Source of the DNA: Rhizobium sp. Leaf371
Lineage (GTDB): Bacteria > Pseudomonadota > Alphaproteobacteria > Rhizobiales > Rhizobiaceae
Direction of reading: 5' to 3'
Length of the DNA stretch: 64,000 bases
Assembly: GCF_001424045.1 (NCBI RefSeq)
Contig: NZ_LMQB01000023.1
Span: 310,001 to 374,000, forward strand
A program made the position numbers and the translations under genes. Position 1 is the stretch's first letter. Every line of letters begins with the position of its first letter. This document shows positions 1 to 9,504 of the stretch, piece after piece. The notes beneath the pieces are model-generated. The model was not told where the DNA came from. It saw only the letters and a program-made list of their open reading frames with translations, and did not search any database.

Positions 1-369
1 GAAGGCCGCCAGGCCGTAATAGATCGCAAGCACCGCGGGCAGCCCGACGACGGCGAGCGGCAGCGCCCAGGCGAAGGTATCGGCCTCGACCAGAAGTGCG
101 TTGCCGAGCCACCAGAGGCTGCCGAGGAAATAGCCGAAGCCGAACCACCAGCCGAGCGCGAAGGCCGGCAGTGCCCGGCGAAGCGGCCCGTGCCCGGGAT
201 GGCCGGATGTGCCGTCGAGCAACCAGACGAGAACGGGAAATGTGAGGAACGGAACAGCGAAGATGTTGAAAGGCGGCAGGGCGAGGACGGTGAGCAGCCC
301 GGCCAGAAACCCGAGAGATGCCCGTCGCAGACCCGACGACAGCATGACCCTGCCCGCCAAACGTTCCAT
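1..369 (-). CDS. lnt: Apolipoprotein N-acyltransferase, N-terminal part (cut by window edge)
   Basis: Lnt adds the third (N-linked) acyl chain to outer-membrane lipoproteins at the periplasmic face of the inner membrane. Only the first 123 codons are present; the gene runs off the left edge. The visible part is hydrophobic, with a first membrane segment near residues 18-40 holding the ALPPF stretch typical of Lnt N-termini, then a WW-rich second segment ([18 protein letters not shown]). The catalytic domain lies outside the window. I take the ATG at 369; an in-frame ATG two codons upstream (375) has a GGAG four bases before it and is equally possible. The neighbouring ybeX-ybeY-phoH-miaB order supports the call. 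Confidence 0.87.
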   Translation of the reverse strand, partial: MERLAGRVMLSSGLRRASLGFLAGLLTVLALPPFNIFAVPFLTFPVLVWLLDGTSGHPGHGPLRRALPAFALGWWFGFGYFLGSLWWLGNALLVEADTFAWALPLAVVGLPAVLAIYYGLAAF

Positions 370-578
370 GCGCATTCCACTCCGCTCGCCGGGATCCGGT
401 CACCCGGCACCCCCCGCCGCGATGATCGCGCGGCGTCTGTCGATGTCCTCGCCCGTTCATGACGCATCAGCCATGCCCAGAGCATGCGTCACCGCGCGCG
501 ACGACCCACCGGTAGCATTGTCAGGGATCTCGTCGAATCACGGCCCGCCCCCTCGGGCTCGAACGACATGTCGATCCG

Positions 579-1802
579 TCAGCGACCTGCGCGGTCGGAA
601 GGCTCTTCCGTCGAGGCGGTTTCCGGGCGGAAAGCCTCGACGCCTGCGTCGTCCTCGCCCTTGAGCGCGGTGCGCCGGCGGGCGGGCGGGCGCTTGCGCA
701 CGATCCGGACCTTCTTCACGCGCCGGGGATCGGCATCCAGAACCTGGAATTCGAAGCCCGGCAGCGCCTGCACGACTTCGCCGCGGGCGGGGATACGGCC
801 GAGGGAGGCAAACACCAGCCCGCCCAGCGTATCCACTTCTTCCAGCTGCTCGCGCACGTCGAAATCGGGACCGATCGCGGCTGCGATCACCTCGAGCTCG
901 ACGCGGGCGTCGGCCACGAAGATGTCGTCCGACGTGCGGGAGAACATGACTTCGCTGTCGTCATGCTCGTCCTCGATGTCACCAACGACCATTTCGACGA
1001 TATCTTCCAGCGAGGCGAGACCGTCGGTGCCGCCATATTCGTCGATGACGAGCGCCATCTGGATGCGCGCGGCCTGCATGCGCTGCATCAGGTCGGATGC
1101 GTGCATGGATGGCGGCACGAACAGAACCTGGCGGACGATGCCGGCCTCCTCCACCGTTTTATCGAGATCGATGCGCGCAAGGTCGATGCCGGCGCGCGGC
1201 TGGCGCTGAACCTTTTGCGGACGATCGGCCGCAATCGCCGCCACGGCCGGCGAGGCCGCCACGCGCGGCGGGCCGCGGCGGCGGGCGCGCGCCTGCTTCG
1301 TCACATAGGACAGGAGGTCGCGGATATGGACCATGCCGCGCGGATCATCCAGGCTCTCGCTGTAGACCGGCATGCGCGAGCGTCCGGACTCCTCGAAGAT
1401 GATCATCAGTTCGCCGATGGTGATGCTCTGGTCCACGGCCTCGATATCGGCACGCGGCACCATCACGTCTTCGACGCGCACTTCGCGGAAGCGCAGGATG
1501 TTGTTGAGCATGGCGCGCTCGGCCGGTGAGAAGACCTCGTCGGTGCCGGGGTCCGCCATCAGGGCGTCTGCGAGATCCTCACGGATCGTGGCGCCGTTCG
1601 GGCTGCGGAACAGGCGGGCGGCGCGGGCCCAGAAGGAGGTATGGTGCCTGTGACCTTCCGGCTTGTGCGCCTCGGGTTTCAGGGCCTCGGCGGCTTCGGC
1701 CTCATAGGCCTGCACCGCGCGACTACTGCCCGGTTCGTCCTGACTGGAGGCGTCCGCGTCGTCTTTGCCAGCCGCGGCAGGCTGTGATCTGAAGTCGCTC
1801 AT
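579..1802 (-). CDS. ybeX: CorC/HlyC-family CBS-domain protein (YbeX/TlyC type)
   Basis: 407 aa, soluble, without the DUF21 membrane domain of larger CNNM relatives, so it belongs to the short YbeX/CorC class. A disordered charged N-terminus (about 1-55) is followed by the VMVPR motif (about 112-116) that opens the CBS pair. The second CBS half ends in DEYGGTDGLASLEDIVEMVVGDI, here seen around 253-277, and a CorC_HlyC domain follows (about 290-370). An Ala/Arg/Pro-rich insertion of about 35 residues (near 168-205) separates the CBS repeats. E. coli YbeX has been linked to ribosome metabolism and Mg/Co handling; the exact role here is not shown. It is 12 bp from ybeY, in the conserved miaB-phoH-ybeY-ybeX-lnt order. 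Confidence 0.87.
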   Translation of the reverse strand: MSDFRSQPAAAGKDDADASSQDEPGSSRAVQAYEAEAAEALKPEAHKPEGHRHHTSFWARAARLFRSPNGATIREDLADALMADPGTDEVFSPAERAMLNNILRFREVRVEDVMVPRADIEAVDQSITIGELMIIFEESGRSRMPVYSESLDDPRGMVHIRDLLSYVTKQARARRRGPPRVAASPAVAAIAADRPQKVQRQPRAGIDLARIDLDKTVEEAGIVRQVLFVPPSMHASDLMQRMQAARIQMALVIDEYGGTDGLASLEDIVEMVVGDIEDEHDDSEVMFSRTSDDIFVADARVELEVIAAAIGPDFDVREQLEEVDTLGGLVFASLGRIPARGEVVQALPGFEFQVLDADPRRVKKVRIVRKRPPARRRTALKGEDDAGVEAFRPETASTEEPSDRAGR

Positions 1803-1814
1803 CGTTCCAAACTG

Positions 1815-2330
1815 TCAAACGGGATCGCTGTCCCCATAGGGATCAGATATCCCAAGACCCGAGAGAATGCGAGTCTCCAGCTGTTCCATTCGCTCCGCAT
1901 CCGCCGTTTCCAGGTGGTCGTAGCCGAAGAGATGCAGGAAACCGTGTACCAGAAGATGTGTCAGGTGATCGTCGAAGGGCTTTCCCAGCTCGTCTGATTC
2001 GCGCACCAGCGTCTCGTACGCCAGCACGATATCGCCCAGCATCGGGCCGGGCATGCCGCCCGGCACCACGGGAAAGGCCGGGAAGGACAGGACGTTGGTC
2101 GGCTTGTCCTGGTCGCGCCACTCGGCGTTGATGCTGCGAATCTCGGCGTCGCTGGTGAAGACGAGCGAAAGCTCCGGGGGCATCTTCGGAAAGGGCTGGC
2201 CTTCCTCGCGGACGAGATAGGCTGCCGCCTGTTCCAGGATGCGGGTGCTCGACGCCTCAAGCACGGCTTCCTCCGGCCAGCCGCCTTCCTCGACGCTGAC
2301 CTGAAGTTCCAGCAGGGATGGACCTGGCAT
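1815..2330 (-). CDS. ybeY: Endoribonuclease YbeY (16S rRNA maturation)
   Basis: 171 aa, within the usual range. YbeY is a zinc-dependent endoribonuclease acting in 16S rRNA 3'-end maturation and ribosome quality control. The diagnostic HGFLHLFGYDH motif (H-x3-H-x5-H, about residues 129-139) supplies the three zinc ligands. The upstream conserved stretch about TNVLSFP (near 78-84) is also present. The gene lies 3 bp downstream of phoH and 12 bp upstream of ybeX, so the three are almost certainly cotranscribed. Confidence 0.93.
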   Translation of the reverse strand: MPGPSLLELQVSVEEGGWPEEAVLEASSTRILEQAAAYLVREEGQPFPKMPPELSLVFTSDAEIRSINAEWRDQDKPTNVLSFPAFPVVPGGMPGPMLGDIVLAYETLVRESDELGKPFDDHLTHLLVHGFLHLFGYDHLETADAERMEQLETRILSGLGISDPYGDSDPV

Positions 2331-2333
2331 GCT

Positions 2334-3380
2334 CTACAGGCTTTCGTCCGGCACAGCCGTCTGCGCCTCATAGGCCCGCACGATGCGCGCGACCATCGGG
2401 TGACGCACGACGTCCACATCCTTGAAGCGCACGACCGAGACGCCCTCGACCTCCTTCAGGATCTGCAGAGCTTCGACCAGACCCGACTTGGTGCCGCGGG
2501 GCAGGTCGACCTGGCTCGGATCGCCGGTCACGATCATGCGGCCGTTTTCGCCGAGACGCGTCAGGAACATCTTCATCTGCATGGTCGTCGTGTTCTGTGC
2601 CTCGTCGAGAATGACGACGGCATTGCCGAGCGTCCGTCCGCGCATGAAGGCGAGCGGCGCGATTTCGATGACGCCGGCGGTGATCGCCCGTTCGACCTTG
2701 TCGCCGGGCATCATGTCGTAAAGCGCATCGTAGAGCGGGCGCAGATACGGATCGACCTTCTCCTTCATGTCGCCGGGCAGGAAGCCCAGACGCTCGCCGG
2801 CCTCGACGGCCGGACGCGACAGGATGATGCGATCGACCGCGCCGCGCTCCAGAAGCTGGGCGGCATAGGCGACCGCGAGATAGGTCTTGCCGGTACCGGC
2901 CGGGCCGACGCCGAAAACGAGTTCGGAGCGTTCCAGCGCGCGGATATAGGCATCCTGCGTCGGCGTGCGGGCGGCAATCGTCTTCTTGCGGGTCGAGATC
3001 TGCGCGAGGTTCAACTTGGCCTTCTTCTCCATGGTGGGAAGCTGCAACTGGTCGTCGGCGGCAACCGCCATGCGGATCGCGCCTTCGACGTCGGAGACAT
3101 CGACCGTGCTGCCCTTCTGCAGGCGACCATAAAGATAATCCAGCGCCCGGCGCGCCTGGTTGGTGGCCGTCACCTCACCCGAGATCGCCACGGAGTTGCC
3201 GCGCGGACGGGCATCCACATGCAGGCGCTGTTCGATGAGCTTGAGGTTCTGGTCGTATTGTCCGAACAGCTCGCTCGCAAAGCGGTTGTTCTCGAATGTG
3301 AGCACGAAGTGATTGGCGTCTGTCGTAGGCGTTGTCTGTGACTGGCGCGGTGGGGTTGAAACCAATTCGTGTCCGTTCAA
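2334..3380 (-). CDS. phoH: PhoH-like ATPase (YbeZ)
   Basis: 348 aa. PhoH/YbeZ proteins are cytoplasmic P-loop ATPases related to superfamily I helicases and work with YbeY in RNA metabolism. Walker A is GPAGTGKT at about 159-166 and Walker B is VVILDEAQN near 254-262, followed by GDPSQVDLP, a conserved sensor motif. The N-terminal 100 residues carry a KH-like segment typical of YbeZ. The protein starts at an ATG at 3380. It lies in the operon with ybeY and ybeX, 40 bp after miaB. Confidence 0.92.
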   Translation of the reverse strand: MNGHELVSTPPRQSQTTPTTDANHFVLTFENNRFASELFGQYDQNLKLIEQRLHVDARPRGNSVAISGEVTATNQARRALDYLYGRLQKGSTVDVSDVEGAIRMAVAADDQLQLPTMEKKAKLNLAQISTRKKTIAARTPTQDAYIRALERSELVFGVGPAGTGKTYLAVAYAAQLLERGAVDRIILSRPAVEAGERLGFLPGDMKEKVDPYLRPLYDALYDMMPGDKVERAITAGVIEIAPLAFMRGRTLGNAVVILDEAQNTTTMQMKMFLTRLGENGRMIVTGDPSQVDLPRGTKSGLVEALQILKEVEGVSVVRFKDVDVVRHPMVARIVRAYEAQTAVPDESL

Positions 3381-3420
3381 GCGGCGGGGCTCCCGAGGAT
3401 GACGTCAGGCCCTGATTGTA

Positions 3421-4812
3421 TCAGTCGTCGACCACGTCGGCAAACAAACTGTTGGGGCCTGCGGCGGTGATTCGTACCTTGATAATGTCACCGATTTCCA
3501 CGCCCTTTGCATCAACATTCACCGATTGAAGCCACGGCGAGCGGCCGATGAGCTGACCGGGCATGCGGCCGGGCTTTTCCAGAAGCAGGTCGATCGTGCG
3601 ACCGATGCAGCTCTCGTTGAAGGCACGCTGCTGCTCGATGAGCAAAGCCTGCAGCGTTTCCAAGCGCTTGGCCTTGATATCCTCGGGCACCTGGTCTTTC
3701 AGGTCGGCGCCGGGCGTGCCGGGACGGGTCGAATATTTGAACGAAAATGCCTGTGCATAACCGATGGTGCGCACGAGATTGAGCGTGTCCTCGAAATCCG
3801 CGTCGGTTTCGCCGGGGAAGCCGACGATGAAATCGCCGGACAGAGCGAGGTCCGGCTGGGCGCGGCGGATCCGCTCGACCAGTGCGACATATTCGGCCGC
3901 CGTGTGGCGACGGTTCATGGCCTTGAGGATGCGGTCCGAGCCGGACTGAACCGGCAGGTGGAGATAGGGCATCAGCGCCGGCAGGGTGCGATGGGCCTCG
4001 ATCAGGCTGTCGTCCATGTCGCGCGGATGGCTGGTGGTGTAGCGCAGCCGGGCAAGACCGGGGATTTCCGACAGCCGCTGCAGCAAGGCACCGAGGCCCT
4101 CGCCGCCCGTGGTGACGACGCCATGCCAGGCATTGACGTTCTGGCCGAGCAGCGTGATCTCGCGAACGCCGGCTGCGACGAGTTTTTCGGCTTCCGCGAC
4201 GATCTGCGCCATCGGCCGCGAGACCTCCGAGCCACGCGTGTAAGGGACGACGCAGAAGGTGCAGAACTTGTCGCAGCCTTCCTGCACGGTCAGAAAGGCT
4301 GTGACGCCGCGGGCACGGGTCTTTGCCTTGTCGGGCGCCGGCAGGTGTTCGAACTTGTCCTCGATCGCATAGTCGGTTTCCAGCACGCGCTCGCCGCGGC
4401 CGACGCGCTTCAGCGCCTCCGGCAGACGGTGATAGGTCTGCGGCCCGATGACGAGATCGACCGCGGGCGCGCGGCGCAGGATTTCGTCGCCTTCGGCCTG
4501 CGCAACGCAGCCGGCCACGCCGATCATCATCTCGCGCCCCTCACCCGCCTTGCGCTTCTTCAGATCGCGCAGGCGGCCAAGGGCGGAATAGACCTTTTCG
4601 GCGGCCTTTTCGCGAATATGGCAGGTGTTCAGAAGAACCAGATCCGCATCCTCGGCATTGTCCGTCGCGACGTAGCCATCCTTTGCCAGAGCGTCCGTCA
4701 TCCGGTCGGAATCATAGACGTTCATCTGGCAGCCATAGGTCTTTACGAAGACCTTCTTCACAGGGGCCGCGGCGGGATGGGAAACGGGAGCAAGGAGCGT
4801 TGGGTCGGTCAT
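3421..4812 (-). CDS. miaB: tRNA-2-methylthio-N6-dimethylallyladenosine synthase MiaB
   Basis: 463 aa. MiaB is a radical-SAM methylthiotransferase that turns i6A37 into ms2i6A37 in tRNAs reading UNN codons. The N-terminal UPF0004 domain shows [17 protein letters not shown] and VAGCVAQ, whose three Cys bind the auxiliary [4Fe-4S] cluster. The radical-SAM motif CDKFCTFC (C-x3-C-x2-C) lies near residue 170, and a C-terminal TRAM domain ends in a DVVDD tail. I use the ATG at 4812; the frame is open 33 codons further upstream, but that stretch is low quality and reaches into the olsA-miaB spacer. Confidence 0.95.
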   Translation of the reverse strand: MTDPTLLAPVSHPAAAPVKKVFVKTYGCQMNVYDSDRMTDALAKDGYVATDNAEDADLVLLNTCHIREKAAEKVYSALGRLRDLKKRKAGEGREMMIGVAGCVAQAEGDEILRRAPAVDLVIGPQTYHRLPEALKRVGRGERVLETDYAIEDKFEHLPAPDKAKTRARGVTAFLTVQEGCDKFCTFCVVPYTRGSEVSRPMAQIVAEAEKLVAAGVREITLLGQNVNAWHGVVTTGGEGLGALLQRLSEIPGLARLRYTTSHPRDMDDSLIEAHRTLPALMPYLHLPVQSGSDRILKAMNRRHTAAEYVALVERIRRAQPDLALSGDFIVGFPGETDADFEDTLNLVRTIGYAQAFSFKYSTRPGTPGADLKDQVPEDIKAKRLETLQALLIEQQRAFNESCIGRTIDLLLEKPGRMPGQLIGRSPWLQSVNVDAKGVEIGDIIKVRITAAGPNSLFADVVDD

Positions 4813-4888
4813 GGCAGCTCCATAGCGTAATTCGGGGTGAAAATGAAGCGATGTGGGTCGGGCGAGGCCGGAGAGGGAGACGCCGCGC

Positions 4889-5677
4889 TCAGCGCCCGCG
4901 AAGCCGCGCAAGAAGCATGGTCTTCATCTGCTTCTCCACGTCCCGGCTCACCTGCTTGCGATTGCTGTCGGCACGGTAGTCGATGGTTTCGCCGAAGACG
5001 AGATCGACATCGACGGCCCCCTCGCGGAGCACCCCCATGAGATGCGGCACGAGCGCGATATCGCCGGGCCAGGCGGCGATGGGCCGGTGATAGCGGCCCA
5101 TCGGCATGCCGTGGACGCGGGTATAGGCAATCGCCACCGGCTGGACATGGACGATGCCGGCCGGCGAAAGCGGAACGGCTGCCGCCGCCGCACCGAAGAG
5201 CGAGGTCTTGATTTCCAGCAGCCGATTGCCGTCGGAGGTGGTTCCCTCCGGAAAGAGCACGACGATTTCGCCCGCGGCAAGGCGCGCGCCGATCTCGTTG
5301 ACCTGGTTTCCGGTCGTGCGCTTCTGCTCGCGTGCCACGAAGATGGTCGCCTGCAACCGGGCGAGCAGGCCGAAGACCGGCCAGGCCTTCACCTCCGCCT
5401 TGGCAATGAAGACGACATCCGCGACCGAGCCGAGGACCAGAATGTCCTTCCAGCTGACGTGGTTGGACACGAGCATCAGAGGCCGGCGCGTGTCGGGAGC
5501 GCCGTGGACATGCACCCGCAGCCCGATCATCCGGCAGGCGATGCCGTGCCAGAGACGTGGAAGGGTCCGCCGTGCCGGCCAATCACGCCACAGCAGAAAC
5601 ATCTGGACCGGCGCGAGCAGAAGTGTCGCCACGATCAGAAGCAAGACGCAGACGAGGACCCGGAGCCAGACGATCAT
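4889..5677 (-). CDS. olsA: Lyso-ornithine-lipid O-acyltransferase (PlsC family, OlsA)
   Basis: 262 aa. PlsC-family acyltransferase with a membrane segment at residues 3-28, the catalytic NHVSWKD (NHx4D) motif at 72-78 and FPEGTTSDG at 142-150. In Sinorhizobium the PlsC-like gene at this position, between miaB and rimI, is OlsA, which acylates lyso-ornithine lipid to ornithine lipid. I assign OlsA rather than the essential 1-acylglycerol-3-phosphate acyltransferase because of that position and because olsB occurs in this window (20108-21016). A housekeeping PlsC role cannot be excluded. The start is the ATG at 5677, 8 bp from the rimI stop. Confidence 0.78.
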   Translation of the reverse strand: MIVWLRVLVCVLLLIVATLLLAPVQMFLLWRDWPARRTLPRLWHGIACRMIGLRVHVHGAPDTRRPLMLVSNHVSWKDILVLGSVADVVFIAKAEVKAWPVFGLLARLQATIFVAREQKRTTGNQVNEIGARLAAGEIVVLFPEGTTSDGNRLLEIKTSLFGAAAAAVPLSPAGIVHVQPVAIAYTRVHGMPMGRYHRPIAAWPGDIALVPHLMGVLREGAVDVDLVFGETIDYRADSNRKQVSRDVEKQMKTMLLARLRGR

Positions 5678-5685
5678 CGTGCGCG

Positions 5686-6186
5686 TCAGAGATCGAGACG
5701 GAGAATATCGGCACCGCCGGGGGACGCATCCTGCGCGGACGGCTTGTAGTAGGCCTTGCGCTCGCCGACCTTGCGGAAGCCCAGCCGACGGTAGAGCGCC
5801 AAAGCGGCGACGTTCGCCTGATCGACCTCCAGGAACATCGTCTCTGCGCCATCCTGCCGGGCGCGGCCGACCGCCGCCTGCATGAGGCGCCAACCCAGCC
5901 CCGCCCTGCCATAACGCGGGTCAACGCCGACGGTCAGAATCTCCGCCTCGCCGCCGGCCGAACGCGTCAGCACGAAGCCGCCCATTGCCGATCCTCCGCT
6001 CGAATTGTTCTGGCGGGCGACGAAGCCGGAGACGCTGTCCTGCGACAGCAGGCTGTAGAACGCGCTGGCGCTCCAGGCCGGCTTGAAAAGGACGCCGTGG
6101 ATGCGGGCGACATCCGGGAGGTGGTCGCCCGTCATCTGGAAGATGTCGAATTCGGGACGGCGCAGGAAGTAGTCGATCAATGCCAT
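5686..6186 (-). CDS. rimI: Ribosomal protein S18-alanine N-acetyltransferase RimI
   Basis: 166 aa GNAT-fold N-acetyltransferase. The acetyl-CoA loop is VDPRYGRAGLGWRLM (R-x-G-x-G/A type, about 98-112), followed by LEVDQANVAALALYRRLGFRKVGERKAYY, the typical RimI C-terminal half. It is predicted to acetylate the N-terminal Ala of ribosomal protein S18. Its start is one base from the tsaB stop, and tsaB-rimI pairing is usual in bacteria. The C-terminus is slightly extended relative to the E. coli protein (148 aa). Confidence 0.86.
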   Translation of the reverse strand: MALIDYFLRRPEFDIFQMTGDHLPDVARIHGVLFKPAWSASAFYSLLSQDSVSGFVARQNNSSGGSAMGGFVLTRSAGGEAEILTVGVDPRYGRAGLGWRLMQAAVGRARQDGAETMFLEVDQANVAALALYRRLGFRKVGERKAYYKPSAQDASPGGADILRLDL

Positions 6187-6187
6187 C

Positions 6188-6859
6188 TCAGGCGCGCGCC
6201 ACGGCAAAGCCCGCCTGCGAGCGGACATCAGGGCCCCTGAGATACAGCGGCTTCGGCAGGGCGACGGACGGATCGAGAGCCGCACCGAGCTTCGCCACCA
6301 CGGCGATGTCGGCCGTATCGGAGACACGCTCGCTCCCATCGATACCGCCTTCACCGCGCAACAAACCTGCGCCGGAGCCGCTGACGGTGCCGGAAAAGCG
6401 GGCGAACCGCGCCTGGGCGGCGGCGATGTCGAGCGCTTCAGCGTCCGCGAGGGGCTGTCCTGCGGCATCGAAGGACTGGAGATAGACTTCCTCACGCTTC
6501 GCGTCGGTGACGATGAGGACGGGATGGCCCGGCTTGTCGGAAAGCACGGAAAGGCCGAGCGCCTGCAGGATGGAGACGCCGACCACCGGCTTGCCCAGAG
6601 CCAGGCCAAGGCCCCGGGCAGCGGCAACGCCGACGCGGATGCCGGTGAACGAGCCCGGACCGATGGTGACGGCGACGCGATCGATCGCCTCCATCCCGAC
6701 GCCGGCCTTCTCCAGGGCCTCGTCGATGAAGCCCATCAATTGCTCGGCGTGGCCGCGGCCGATGTCGGCGCCGGCGATGCCGAGCGTCGCGTCCCGCGCC
6801 GACTCATAGAGCGCGACGTTGCAGGCCGTGCCGGCAGTATCGATGGCAAGAACGATCAT
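6188..6859 (-). CDS. tsaB: tRNA t6A37 biosynthesis protein TsaB (YeaZ)
   Basis: 223 aa. ASKHA-fold protein that dimerises with TsaD and, with TsaE and TsaC, makes threonylcarbamoyl-adenosine at tRNA position 37. The N-terminus LAIDTAGTACNVAL and the TIGPGSFTGIRVG motif near 65-77 are diagnostic. It lies directly upstream of rimI with almost no spacer. It is separated from the Fe-S scaffold gene upstream by 119 bp. Confidence 0.93.
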   Translation of the reverse strand: MIVLAIDTAGTACNVALYESARDATLGIAGADIGRGHAEQLMGFIDEALEKAGVGMEAIDRVAVTIGPGSFTGIRVGVAAARGLGLALGKPVVGVSILQALGLSVLSDKPGHPVLIVTDAKREEVYLQSFDAAGQPLADAEALDIAAAQARFARFSGTVSGSGAGLLRGEGGIDGSERVSDTADIAVVAKLGAALDPSVALPKPLYLRGPDVRSQAGFAVARA

Positions 6860-6978
6860 GCGAAAGGATGGCCCCGTCTCAGGATGCCCGTGCAGGTTTC
6901 ACCTCCCCGGGCGGTCGTCTCACCCTTCTGGACGCGCCGCCCCTGGCGCTGCCCGAAGAGCCGTTTCATGAATTCGGC

Positions 6979-7545
6979 TCAGACCGCTTCGACGGCCTGA
7001 ACCTCGGGCACGAAATGATGCAGCAGGTTCTGCACGCCGTGCTTCAGGGTTGCCGTGGAGGATGGGCAGCCCGAACAGGCGCCCTTCATATTGAGGAAGA
7101 CCGTGCCGTCGCGAAATCCCTTGAAGGTGATATCGCCACCATCCTGCGCGACGGCCGGCCGGACGCGGGTTTCCAGCAGTTCCTTGATGGTCGCGACGAT
7201 GGTTTCGTCACCCTTCTCGAAGAACTCGCCTTCCTGATCGGCTTCTTCCGCTCGACCCTGCCCCGCCATGATCGGCTGGCCGGACATGAAGTGCTCCATG
7301 ATGGAGCCGAGAATGGCGGGCTTCAGGTGCTGCCACTCGGCATCGGCCTTGGTGACCGTGATGAAGTCGTAGCCGAAATACACGCCGGTGACGCCGGGAA
7401 TGTCGAAGATGCGGGCGGCAAGCGAGGAGCTGGCGCGGGCCTCGGTCTCGTCGCGGAACTCGGCCGTGCCGTTTTCCAGGACGACCTTGCCCGGCAGGAA
7501 CTTCAGCGTTGCGGGGTTCGGGGTCGATTCGGTCTGAATGAACAT
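6979..7545 (-). CDS. NifU/Nfu-family Fe-S cluster scaffold protein
   Basis: 188 aa. The N-terminal half (about 1-88; FIQTESTPNPATLKFLPG) is the Nfu_N domain found in mitochondrial NFU1 and alphaproteobacterial homologues. The C-terminal half carries the NifU domain with the cluster-binding CSGC motif (CxxC). It should receive and deliver [4Fe-4S] clusters. I use the ATG at 7545; the open frame extends upstream but crosses a well-formed promoter (7594-7622). The name nifU is often given to this protein in rhizobia, but nothing here ties it to nitrogen fixation. Confidence 0.9.
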   Translation of the reverse strand: MFIQTESTPNPATLKFLPGKVVLENGTAEFRDETEARASSSLAARIFDIPGVTGVYFGYDFITVTKADAEWQHLKPAILGSIMEHFMSGQPIMAGQGRAEEADQEGEFFEKGDETIVATIKELLETRVRPAVAQDGGDITFKGFRDGTVFLNMKGACSGCPSSTATLKHGVQNLLHHFVPEVQAVEAV

Positions 7546-7593
7546 GATGGTGCTCCCTGTCGGGTAAAGGCCGACGGTGAAAGAATGCGATCG

Positions 7594-7622
7594 AGCATAA
7601 GCGTACGGCGCCTCGCCATCAA
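7594..7622 (-). promoter_or_regulatory. Probable housekeeping sigma promoter of the nfu gene
   Basis: On the minus strand TTGATG is followed by a 17-bp spacer and TATGCT, close to the rhizobial pattern CTTGAC-N17-CTATAT. Predicted transcription would start about 7587, leaving a leader of roughly 42 nt before the ATG at 7545. Confidence 0.5.
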
Positions 7623-7737
7623 GCCTGCGCCCGGACTGTCGCATAGCGATTGCGGGAAAATGGTGATTGCGTGGCCTGCATACCAGAGGTGCCTGTCGTT
7701 CGACAGAAAGATCCGTCGCCGAGAGGCTTCACCCTCG

Positions 7738-8229
7738 TCAGCTCAGCGCATCGATCTCTTCGTCCGTCAGCAAATCCGGTATGACGGTGACCGGGATCGG
7801 GAAGACGGCCGTCTTGCCGGCGATCGAAGCCACCAGCGGGCCGGGACCGTCCTTGTAGGAGCCGGCGGCGAGGACGAGAATGGCGATATCCCGATCCTCC
7901 TCGATCAGGCCGTAGATCTGCTCGGTGGGCATGCCCTCGCGGATGATCATCTCCGGCTCGATGCCGATCTTTTCGCGCACGTCATGGGCGACCTTTGCAA
8001 GCGTCGCTTCGGCTTCCGCACGGGCCTCGGCCCGCATGATCCCCTCGACGCCCAGCCATTGCTGGAAATCGCCATCGGGAATGACATAGAGCAGAACGAG
8101 GGCGCCGGAGGAGTGCCTGGCGCGCATGCCGGCATAATGCACGGCGCGGCCGCATTCCGGGGTGCCGTCGATCACCGCCAGAAACTTGCGGCGGTGACCT
8201 TCCATACGAGAGAGACGTGTCGAGACCAT
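7738..8229 (-). CDS. Universal stress protein (UspA family)
   Basis: 163 aa single Usp domain. The N-terminal FLAVIDGTPECGRAVHYAGMRA and a C-terminal LVLAAGSYKDGPGPLVASIAG loop match the Usp nucleotide-binding fold. The terminal loop departs from the classic G-x2-G-x9-G-S/T ATP motif, so ATP binding is uncertain. Usp proteins act in the cytoplasm under stress or energy limitation; no specific role can be assigned. It follows trpS in the same direction with a 75-bp gap between its start and the trpS stop upstream on the plus-strand map. Confidence 0.82.
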   Translation of the reverse strand: MVSTRLSRMEGHRRKFLAVIDGTPECGRAVHYAGMRARHSSGALVLLYVIPDGDFQQWLGVEGIMRAEARAEAEATLAKVAHDVREKIGIEPEMIIREGMPTEQIYGLIEEDRDIAILVLAAGSYKDGPGPLVASIAGKTAVFPIPVTVIPDLLTDEEIDALS

Positions 8230-8304
8230 GGGCGAACTCTGACACTCGCGCCGGCCCTTCGCAAGACCGTTTTGATGCCGTCCCCGTTCGGGAACGGGAA
8301 TGGC

Positions 8305-9369
8305 CTATTGGAGGAAGCCGATGATGTCGCGAACCTCGCGCATCGTCGTTTCCGCGCGGGACCGTGCCCGCTCGCCGCCATCGCGCAGGATCGCGTCGAT
8401 ATGGCTGGTGTCGGCCATCAGCCGCGACATTTCGCCGGTGATCGGGGCGAGCACGTTGACCGCGAGATCGACCAGCGCCGGCTTGAAGACGGAGAACTGC
8501 TGACCGCCGAACTCGGCCAGGATCTCGGCCTTGGTGCGATCGGCAAGGGCCGCATAGATGCCGACGAGATTGTCGGCTTCCGGGCGGCCGGCAAGGCCTT
8601 CGACCTCCGAGGGCAAGCCGTCCGGATCGGTCTTCGCCTTGCGGATCTTCTTCGAAATCATCTCGGCATCGTCCACGAGGTTGATGCGCGACAGATCCGA
8701 CGGATCGGATTTCGACATCTTCTTCGTACCGTCGCGCAGGCTCATGACCCGCGGCGCGGGGCCGTCGATCATCGGCTCGACCATCGGGAAATAGGCATGC
8801 ACCGGCTCTTCGCCGACGGTGATGTCGATGCCCTTGCCGCCGGTGCGGATATGGGCCTGATAATCGAGGTTGAACTTCATGGCGATGTCGCGCGCGAGTT
8901 CCAGATGCTGCTTCTGGTCGTCGCCGACCGGCACATGCGTTGCACGATAGACGAGAATGTCGGCCGCCATCAGGCTCGGATAGGCGAGCAGGCCGAGCGA
9001 GGCATTTTCCCGATCCTTGCCGGCCTTGTCCTTGAACTGCGTCATGCGGTTCATCCAGCCGATGCGCGCGACACAGTTGAAGATCCAGGCGAGTTCGGCA
9101 TGCTGCGGCACGGCCGACTGGTTGAAGACGATATGGGCCTTGGGATCGATGCCGGATGCGATGAAGGCGGCGGCGATCGAGCGGATCTGCCCCGGCAGGT
9201 CCTCATGCACGAGCTGCGCCGTGATCGAGTGGAGGTCCACCACGCAGTAGATGCAGTCGTTCTTCTCCTGCAGCGCCACGAATTTGCGGATGGCACCGAG
9301 ATAGTTGCCGAGGTGAAGATTGCCTGTCGGCTGGACACCGGAGAAGACGAGCGGCGGAAAGTTTGACAT
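8305..9369 (-). CDS. trpS: Tryptophanyl-tRNA synthetase
   Basis: 354 aa class I aminoacyl-tRNA synthetase. The HIGH-type motif is [12 protein letters not shown] at residues 14-25 and KMSKS is at 217-221. YxxxDLHSIT and the [18 protein letters not shown] stretch are characteristic of TrpRS. The start is the ATG at 9369; the 32 additional upstream codons of open frame overlap a probable promoter (9437-9465) and are not conserved-looking. Confidence 0.96.
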   Translation of the reverse strand: MSNFPPLVFSGVQPTGNLHLGNYLGAIRKFVALQEKNDCIYCVVDLHSITAQLVHEDLPGQIRSIAAAFIASGIDPKAHIVFNQSAVPQHAELAWIFNCVARIGWMNRMTQFKDKAGKDRENASLGLLAYPSLMAADILVYRATHVPVGDDQKQHLELARDIAMKFNLDYQAHIRTGGKGIDITVGEEPVHAYFPMVEPMIDGPAPRVMSLRDGTKKMSKSDPSDLSRINLVDDAEMISKKIRKAKTDPDGLPSEVEGLAGRPEADNLVGIYAALADRTKAEILAEFGGQQFSVFKPALVDLAVNVLAPITGEMSRLMADTSHIDAILRDGGERARSRAETTMREVRDIIGFLQ

Positions 9370-9436
9370 GGAAACCTCGATCAGGCGCGGGAAATCATGC
9401 GTTCTGCCGCGGGAACGGCCGGCGGAATTTTCCGGG

Positions 9437-9465
9437 CTTATGCACGGGCGATGCCCGACAATCAA
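9437..9465 (-). promoter_or_regulatory. Probable trpS promoter
   Basis: Minus-strand TTGATT, 17-bp spacer, CATAAG. The start site would fall near 9430, about 60 nt upstream of the trpS ATG. The match to CTTGAC-N17-CTATAT is moderate. Confidence 0.42.
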
Positions 9466-9504
9466 GGTGGTTCTCCGTCGGCCGCGCGTTCCCGCCGCAC
9501 GAGA

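Noticed and set aside
7693-7706. Palindrome CTGTCG-TT-CGACAG upstream of the nfu promoter
   Set aside because: Short, two-base centre and no related copy nearby; not enough to call a site.
8283-8298. Small palindrome CCCGTTC-GG-GAACGGG after trpS as a terminator
   Set aside because: The loop is only two bases and no T-run follows on the minus strand.
6868-9366. An 832-codon plus-strand open frame over the nfu, usp and trpS genes
   Set aside because: It is antisense to three well-supported genes and its residues (many H, R, G, D runs) are those of complementary-strand translation in GC-rich DNA.
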